Shown here: positions 57,318-64,000 of the stretch, in pieces
Numbering within the stretch: the stretch's first letter is position 1
Layout of the letters: each line of letters begins with the position of its first letter
Origin: Zoroaster sp. YZ-2022
Taxonomy: Eukaryota; Echinodermata; Asteroidea; Forcipulatida; Zoroasteridae
Length of the DNA: 64,000 nucleotides
Direction of reading: 5' to 3'
Assembly: GCA_029582265.1 (NCBI GenBank)
Contig: CM055819.1
Span: forward strand, 13,069,087-13,133,086
Notes under the pieces: model-generated
Told to the model about the DNA's origin: nothing
Seen by the model: only the letters and a program-made list of their open reading frames with translations
The model's database searches: none
Program-made: the position numbers and the translations under genes

Positions 57318-57768
57318 GGAAAGAATGTTGTATCCGGCCGCCACTTTTTAAGGGCTTTTTTGGATTTTTTTTTTGCAACCACAAACCAGTTAAAAAATCA
57401 TTCTATCGATTTTTGGTGGTACAGAAAGCGAAAAAACTATCTTTAAAATCCACTTTTATGATGGTTTTTGGACTTGATTTCCCTTCTAAAAAAATCCTCC
57501 CCTTCAGAAAATAGAAGGATACTATTATAGTTGCCACTACGCATGTACAATGACTGTGTTGGTCACTAATTGTGGAGTTTACAAGATCAGACTGACATGA
57601 CTGAGGAAGTCATTGTATACCAAAAATGCCTGATTTTTCATGAAATAAATATCCTAGAATAATTTGAAGTATATATCCATCATGTGTTCCACCTTACCAG
57701 GTAGGTAAGATTACATTATTGGTTATATTTAATGAAAAATAGTGGCGGCCAGATACGACATTCTACCC
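57318..57768. mobile_element. TIR element with 8-bp target duplication, copy B
   Basis: Duplicate of 29749-30196. TTGTTATG flanks it at 57310-57317 and 57769-57776. Confidence 0.85.
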
Positions 57769-57776
57769 TTGTTATG

Positions 57777-58723
57777 TTGTTATGAAGGATAAACTAATAA
57801 AGGATGGACTTGATTCCACTTGATTGAAACACTTATTTATTGCCGTACTGTACACCGTAACGATGGTTCACGATGATATGGGAAGCCATATTGTGTAATA
57901 AGGATTAACTCTTGAGGGCGCACTTCCAATTTACAGTCCATTTTTTTTTTTTTTTTTTTTTTTTTAAATGTGAAGACATACAAATTATGATAATCAGCTC
58001 TATTTAGTGGGATGCACCCATGCACATGGAAGCCCATTTATGTCAGTCTCGTAAAAAACAATATTTTATTGAATATTAGAAATACTTTAGAATTCGCAAT
58101 AATTATATATGTAGGCCTACATTCGCAATCACTATTGTGAATAATTATTTGCCCTCAGTGTTAACGATCAATCGTACACAGTTCCTGATCAGGGCTGAGC
58201 TGGTTTCACTTCAAACATTGTTGGTTTCAGTAGCAAACCATAAAACAAGCTTGGTTTCCCGATTGGAAACTCTATAATATGAATATTTGAAAACTATAAT
58301 GAGTAAATAAAAGCCAAAGAAGTGTGAATTGTGAGCAATGATGGAACTTAATTGTAACAAACCAACATAAGGAAATTCGCATCAATGAATTTATGAAAAA
58401 TTCATAGAATCAAAACACATGGCTTTTGGCTGTACTTGTGTAAATATTTTTGCCCTTATGTTGAACATTTTTATATATGTATATATATATATATATATTA
58501 TTTTAATATATAATATATTTTGGGAAAGTTTTACATTAATTTAACATACAAATTACTACTAAGTAAATACTGTAAATTATCGCTCACGATATTGAACGTT
58601 TGAATATGTTGAAAGAATGCCATACAATCTATATTGAAGATCATATCGTTTTTATATAGAATGTTATTTATCAATTTACATTATTGTTAAAGATGGATCG
58701 CCTGTGTTTTACCGGCAATTTCC
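57777..58723. other. AT-rich flank of copy B
   Basis: Counterpart of 30205-31142. A T-tract (57943-57966) and an expanded (AT)n patch at 58472-58500 are present. No gene. Confidence 0.6.
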
Positions 58724-59197
58724 AGAAGTTTGTGTGTGTATTGGAACATTGATAATGTGGACACCAAGTTCATGTAGTATTGTTATACAGACGACACATT
58801 ATAGAAGTTTGTGTGTGTATTGGAACATTGATAATGTGGACACCAGGTCCACGTAGTATTGTTATACAGACGACACATTATAGAAGTTTGTGTGTGTATT
58901 GGAACATTGATAATGTGGACACCAGGTCCATGTAGTATTGTTATACAGACGACACATTATAGAAGTTTGTGTGTGTATTGGAACATTGATAATGTAGACA
59001 CCAGGTCATGTAGTATTGTTATACAGACGACACATTATAGAAGTTTGTGTGTGTATTGGAACATTGATAATGTGGACACCAGGTTCATTTAGTATTGTTA
59101 TACAGACGACACATTATAGAAGTTTGTGTGTGTATTGGAACATTGATAATGTGGACACCAGGTTCATGTAGTATTGTTATACAGACGACACATTATA
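58724..59197 (+). repeat. 79-bp minisatellite, six units (copy B)
   Basis: Six units of AGAAGTTTGTGTGTGTATTG... against two in copy A. The unit variants GGTCCA, GGTTCA and GGTCA differ at one short site. Confidence 0.95.
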
Positions 59198-60069
59198 CGA
59201 ATTATCAGTGACGTCAGTTTGTTAAAGGAGGGGTGTGATAGATGATTCAAAATGTCCAATTCCAGTGACACCCCCCTTGAACGTGATCCAGTCCTAAACC
59301 CTCCCCAACACCCGAAAATGTTTTATTTTTTTATTTTTTTGAATTTCAAAGGTTGATAACAATGGAAGTCCTAAATCATGTTCAAATAAGAGAATCCAAA
59401 TTTTCCCGAGGAGTTTGTCCAATATTTGTTTTTTACTTGACCCAAAAGGTTAGTGAGGGTGATCCTATGGACCATCCCCCAACAAAATATTGTTATACCC
59501 CATCCCCTAGGATTTACACCCATCCAGTTTATACCTTCGAGTTTATATATATAATATATTACACAATAATATGATTATTTCATTACTTTTGAACTGTTCT
59601 GAAATTGTAGAACCACGATGAACCGTTGATTTATATAATTGATGACGTCATAACCTTACACGTGATTTGACGTCATAATGTTATTGTATTTTTGATAGGT
59701 GTCAGATTGTCAAGCAAACCATTTATTTTCACTGATATGCCGGGATTTTAACTTTAATCATGAATATTCATATTGATATGTCATTCTCGTATAGCCTTAT
59801 ACTAATTACATGATATAATATCATTATCATATTGTGTTGATGGAAATTTCAGAGCTCAAATAATGTCCATTGATTGACATTTTAAACTGTATATCTTGTT
59901 AAGTGGTTAAAGATAGAAAGTGAGAATATGTAATGAAAACCATGCTCATCTATAAATAATAATGTATGCGTCTAAATGGTCCAATGGCTGTGACATTGTT
60001 CTACAAACTATTTAATTTTCACTTTTAGTAGTTTGTGTTTTGCGTCATGCAATGATTGAAACAAATTCT
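59198..60069. other. non-coding DNA of copy B
   Basis: Counterpart of 31301-32180. No gene seen. Confidence 0.5.
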
Positions 60070-61020
60070 TATTGGCTTTAATAATAGCCAAATCAGAGTT
60101 TAACTAGATGGAAGTGTTTGTGATATTACAAACACATAGGTGTTCGAGTTTTGTCAGGGCAGTGATGATGACGTCAGAATGTTTATTAAAGAAACTTTCC
60201 ATTATTATTATTTTTTCATATTAAAGAGTACCCTGTAAAATATGATGTGGTTACCAACGATGATTTGTTTGAAGTCCATTTCAATGATTTGAACTTAATC
60301 ACATTATTTATTTTTGAAAAAACAGTTCAAATGTAAATAAAACAACTGTTCTGCTACATAAGGGTCAATTTTGGTACCGAATAATCAACATTAAAAGCCA
60401 ATTATTTTCATTCAGCTTGTACCCTGGCAGACTTTAAATTGCCAACCAACACAGGTTAGTAGAATGTGCCAATAATTTCTTGTTCATCAATGACCTAAGA
60501 AGAGCTAAGACGGATCATGTGTTCAACATTTTAAATGTACCCATTTGCACCGTCATTAAAATGTTGAGAGAAAAAATGAGAAATTTGACAAATTTTAACA
60601 CATGATTCGTCATAGCTAGCTCTTATGTTTAAGGGACCAAGATCTACGATTATTGCAGCTAAGTATCGATATCACGTACAATGAGTACATGATACACTTT
60701 TTTAATAATAGTCAAATACTCTTCATAAAATCAGAGCTTAACTAGATGGAAGTGTTTGTGATATTACAAACACATTGGTGTTCGAGTTTTGTCAGGGCAG
60801 TGATGATGACGTCAGAATGTTTTTTAAAGAAACTTTCCATTATTATTATTTTTTCATATTAAAGAGTACCCTGTATAATATGATGTGGTTACCAACGAAG
60901 ATTTTTTTGAAGTCCATTTCAATTATTTGAACTTAATCACATTATTTATTTTTGAAAAAAACAGTTCAAATGTGAAAAACAACTGTTCTGCTACATAAGG
61001 GTCAATTTTGGTACCGAAAT
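60070..61020 (+). repeat. copy B-specific local duplication with inserted repeat
   Basis: A ~310-bp block containing GTTCGAGTTTTGTCAGGGCA occurs at 60070-60379 and again at about 60700-61020. Between them lie the dispersed repeat (60380-60602, matching 9898-10122) and ~90 bp of unmatched sequence. Copy A has one block and no insertion. Confidence 0.85.
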
Positions 61021-61154
61021 TCTTTGAGAGAAGGCATTTATTTCTTTGAACGAGTTTTTACAACCCGTTTTCGTGTAGTTCCAGATACGAATTGTGATTT
61101 TGACGAAACTGTCGTCCTCGCTAATAATGTACGGTTTTGAAAATATTTTTTAAT

Positions 61155-62330
61155 ATTAAACTTTGACTTCCGGTTTGGACAGGAAGTAAAGGTCAAATTG
61201 GGGTCACCTTTGTGTAAATATTTTTGATAATTAACAATCTATACAATGGTGGAACGATTGTGAAATCACCCCTTGTAGTGGAAAAACTATGAATTTACCT
61301 CTTGTGGTTGTTGAGATGTGATTATTTTAAATATTACTTTGACTTCCGGTTTGGACAGTAAGTAAGGTCAAATTGGGGTCACCTTTGTGTAAATACTTTT
61401 TGACAATTAACAATCTATACAATGGTGGAAAGATTGTGAATTTACCCCTTGTGGTTGTTGAGATATGAATTTTATTAATATTAAACTTTGACTTCCGGTT
61501 TGGACAGGAAGTAAAGGTCAAATTGGGGTCATGTTTTTGACAATATTTTTGACAATTAACAATCTGTACAAAGGTGCAAAAACTGTGAATTTACCTTTTG
61601 CGGTTGTTGAGATATGATTTTTTTTAATATTAAACTTTGACTTCCGGTTTGGACAGGAAGTAAAGGTCAAATTGGGGTCACCTTTGTGTAAATATTTTTT
61701 GATAATTAACAATCTATACAATGGTGGAACGATTGTGAAATCACCCCTTGTAGTGGAAAAACTATGAATTTACCTCTTGTGGTTGTTGAGATGTGATTAT
61801 TTTAAATATTACTTTGACTTCCGGTTTGGACAGTAAGTAAGGTCAAATTGGGGTGACCTTTGTGTAAATACTTTTTGACAATTAACAATCTATACAATGG
61901 TGGAAAGATTGTGAATTTACCCCTTGTGGTTGTTGAGATATGAATTTTATTAATATTAAACTTTGACTTCCGGTTTGGACAGGAAGTAAAGGTCAAATTG
62001 GGGTCATGTTTTTGACAATATTTTTGACAATTAACAATCTGTACAATGGTGCAAAAACTGTGAATTTACCTCTTGTGGTTGTTGAGATATTTTTTTAATA
62101 ATAAATTTTACTTCCGGTTTGGACAGGAAGTAAGGTCAAATTGGGGTCACCTTTGTGTAATTTTTTTTCGACAATTAACAATCTATACAATGGTGCAAAA
62201 ATGTCAATTTACCTCTTGTAGTTGTTGAGATATGATTTTTTTAAATATTAAACTTTGACTTCCGGTTTGGACAGGAAGTAAGGTCAGATTGGGGTCACGT
62301 CTGTGTACGAAAAATCACATAATTCAAGAT
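61155..62330 (+). repeat. tandem array with GACTTCCGGTTTGGACAG core, about eight units (copy B)
   Basis: The cores fall near 61164, 61339, 61488, 61638, 61815, 61965, 62107 and 62256. Spacing shows a three-unit block repeated at about 475 bp, so expansion was by higher-order duplication. Confidence 0.9.
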
Positions 62331-62576
62331 CTATAACATGGTGTAAATATTGTGAAAATATCTTTTGTGGTTCATGAGATATAATTTTTTGAAATATTAA
62401 ACTTTGATTGAGTGTAATTCGATATCTGATGACCTCACTATGACGTCACAACTTAAGATACAACTACATGTTAAGGTCTAACTATGTGTCAAGTTTTAAA
62501 GTTGTGAACTCTGCAACTATGATTTTTGCTCTGGATATTCAACGAGAAGAAGGAGAAGAAAAAGTATTTTTTTTAA

Positions 62577-63229
62577 CACTCCGAAGAGAGGGTGTTCCGA
62601 CTGCTACTGACACAAGTTAGTAATTACATTGTTTTTACAAGAAAAAAAAGCCACAGACGCCTGGGAGTCTGTGATATCCTAAAGTGGACCATTCCACATG
62701 TCTTAGAAGGGGTATCAGTTCTCAGACCTGTGTAGCTTTCTTTTGGGGGGTGGGGAAAGTAATTGCTGCCATATGCCTGTGCACAAAATCAACCATCCAT
62801 TGTGTACACATAAAGACCTACCCAGATCTAACCCTCTGATAAGTGGAACCATCTGTTTGGCATCAGGCTGTGCTGAGGCCGTGCTCTTTGATCTCTTGCG
62901 GCATGCCAGTGCGCAAGGCATACTTCCAGACAGAGTGTCTGGCTTTTGTTAGACGCTGGAAAGATGTGGCTGCGAGATATGCTGCATAAGTATATGGCTG
63001 TTTGGTGTTTGCCAGGTCATACAGGAGAGAGCTACGCTACACAGCCGTCGTGTGTCATCTGGGGTTGTAAATAATACTAGACCATAGCAGGGCATGTGTG
63101 GAAGTCATTTGGATGTAACAAATTAATTGGGAATGCATAGATAATACTTTTAATATCATTAATAGGTGTGCCAGTGCCAAGTGGACAGGTACCACGTTCG
63201 AATAAAGTGGTAGGTACCTCTCGCGTCGG
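62577..63229. mobile_element. TTAA-flanked insertion, copy B only
   Basis: TTAA occurs at 62573-62576 and 63230-63233. Copy A has the unoccupied AAGTTTTTAAAAAACG site near 33280. The ends are weakly inverted (CACTCCGAAGAGAGG on the left; CCGACGCGAGAGG reading inward from the right). The TTAA target suggests a piggyBac- or Kolobok-type element. No transposase. Frames at 62715-62952 on both strands overlap and are unsupported. Confidence 0.65.
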
Positions 63230-63894
63230 TTAAACGAACAATATCAAGAGGTGTTCGCGCTGTGGCTCGAACACCTAAAAAAAAAACGAAAAATATCAAG
63301 AGGTGTTCGCGCTGTGGCTCGAACACCTAATTATTTGTGGGCCCTATGTTTGATTTACCCTCTTATACTAAATCAGTGTCAATGTTCCCGTACATCCTGC
63401 CTTTATAGACTTAATGTTTACAGCTGCGACGTAGGGCCCGCCTTACAGCATTCAGGGTCAGGAAAATGTTTCGATTCTGGACGCATACTGATTCCATGCC
63501 CTGTTGAATGTCTTCTCTGATCGTGACGATATTGCCCCTTTAAAACGGAGTTATTTGTTTAAATATTTAATAACATCAGAAATTATGTGATACGCTTTCA
63601 ATTTAATTCTCGTAAAACATAATTAAAAATTATTTTTGTCAGGGTAATTTTGAAATACGTGAATAACTTCAAATGGAAGGAAATTTTCGAGAATTGCCGG
63701 TAAAACATGGGAAGTACACGTAACGTGTTTGTGAATAAATTAATTAATACCACAATAAAAAAATAAAATAAACGTTCGAATTCACTTGTTCATAAAGTAA
63801 TATCAGAAAGACGTCATTTTTAATCATTAACAATTGGGTTAAAAGAAAACAATAATAATACAAAATATTATATTCAAAACTAATTTTTGCAGAA

Positions 63895-64000
63895 AGTCAG
63901 TCAGAGGTAATGACCAGGCATTGGGGAGCGTTGAATCTTCTAGGCGAACCCAGCGTGATAACCACCTTAGCACCCTTCTGGGGGAATCGGCAGACTCCCG
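63895..64000 (-). mobile_element. second tRNA-derived SINE family, truncated by window end
   Basis: Counterpart of the 33950-34057 part of the SINE in copy A. The window stops before the tRNA-like head. Confidence 0.6.

Larger units (their letters stand above)
52595..64000 (+). repeat. segmental duplication, copy B
   Basis: Collinear with 22504-34057 and running off both the gap and the window end. It lacks the 2.52-kb transposon of copy A. It carries extra satellite units, a TTAA-flanked insertion (62577-63229) and a local rearrangement at 60070-61020. Confidence 0.95.

Noticed and set aside
58859..59092. 77-codon repetitive frame
   Set aside because: It is a translation of the 79-bp minisatellite.
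62715..62952. Overlapping frames in the copy B insertion
   Set aside because: They run on opposite strands over the same bases inside a TTAA-flanked element, with no motif support.

Overview
The window is metazoan genomic DNA: AT-rich, intron-rich, dense in short transposons, with GT-AG spliced exons and no bacterial gene packing. The best-supported genes are NACHT-LRR innate immune receptors of the expanded type known from echinoderms and some other marine invertebrates. Together with tRNA-derived SINEs and a degraded Polinton/Maverick, this suggests an echinoderm or close deuterostome. I cannot name the species from sequence alone.

Layout. 1-446: nested tRNA-derived SINE sequence. 508-1587: last exon of an unrecognised plus-strand gene, with a 3' UTR to about 2890. 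2.9-20 kb: no recognised gene, but many structured repeats: a foldback at 6.0 kb, a terminal-inverted-repeat (TIR) element with a 14-bp target duplication at 7.3 kb, a near-perfect hairpin at 11.5 kb, a minisatellite at 13.5 kb, a hAT-like element at 15.0 kb, a TIR element with a 10-bp target duplication at 16.2 kb and an 84-bp-arm foldback at 18.8 kb. 20189-29420: NLR gene A, reconstructed as five exons joined by phase-1 introns (956 aa): a possible N-myristoylation start, two homologous linker exons, a short glycine/valine-rich exon resembling amyloid signalling motifs, then NACHT plus six LRR units in one large exon. A 2.52-kb transposon sits in its last intron.

29.4-47 kb: the 3' flank of gene A, minisatellites, two tRNA-derived sequences, a U1 snRNA-like sequence (35.1-35.25 kb, minus strand), a GC-rich promoter-like island (36.3-36.7 kb), an orphan NLR-type first exon (40.0-40.26 kb) and several more repeats. 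47.5-52.09 kb: a decayed Polinton/Maverick fragment ending at a 500-N gap (52095-52594). 52595-64000: a second copy (B) of the 22504-34057 segment, with NLR paralogue B. Copy B carries a one-base insertion that frameshifts its pre-NACHT segment, and has its own transposon insertion and expanded satellites.

The central story is a recent tandem segmental duplication of an NLR locus. Copies A and B differ at 22 amino-acid positions over the 793 aa compared, 17 of them in the C-terminal half that carries the LRR sensor. Lineage-specific insertions in each copy leave the other as an empty-site control.
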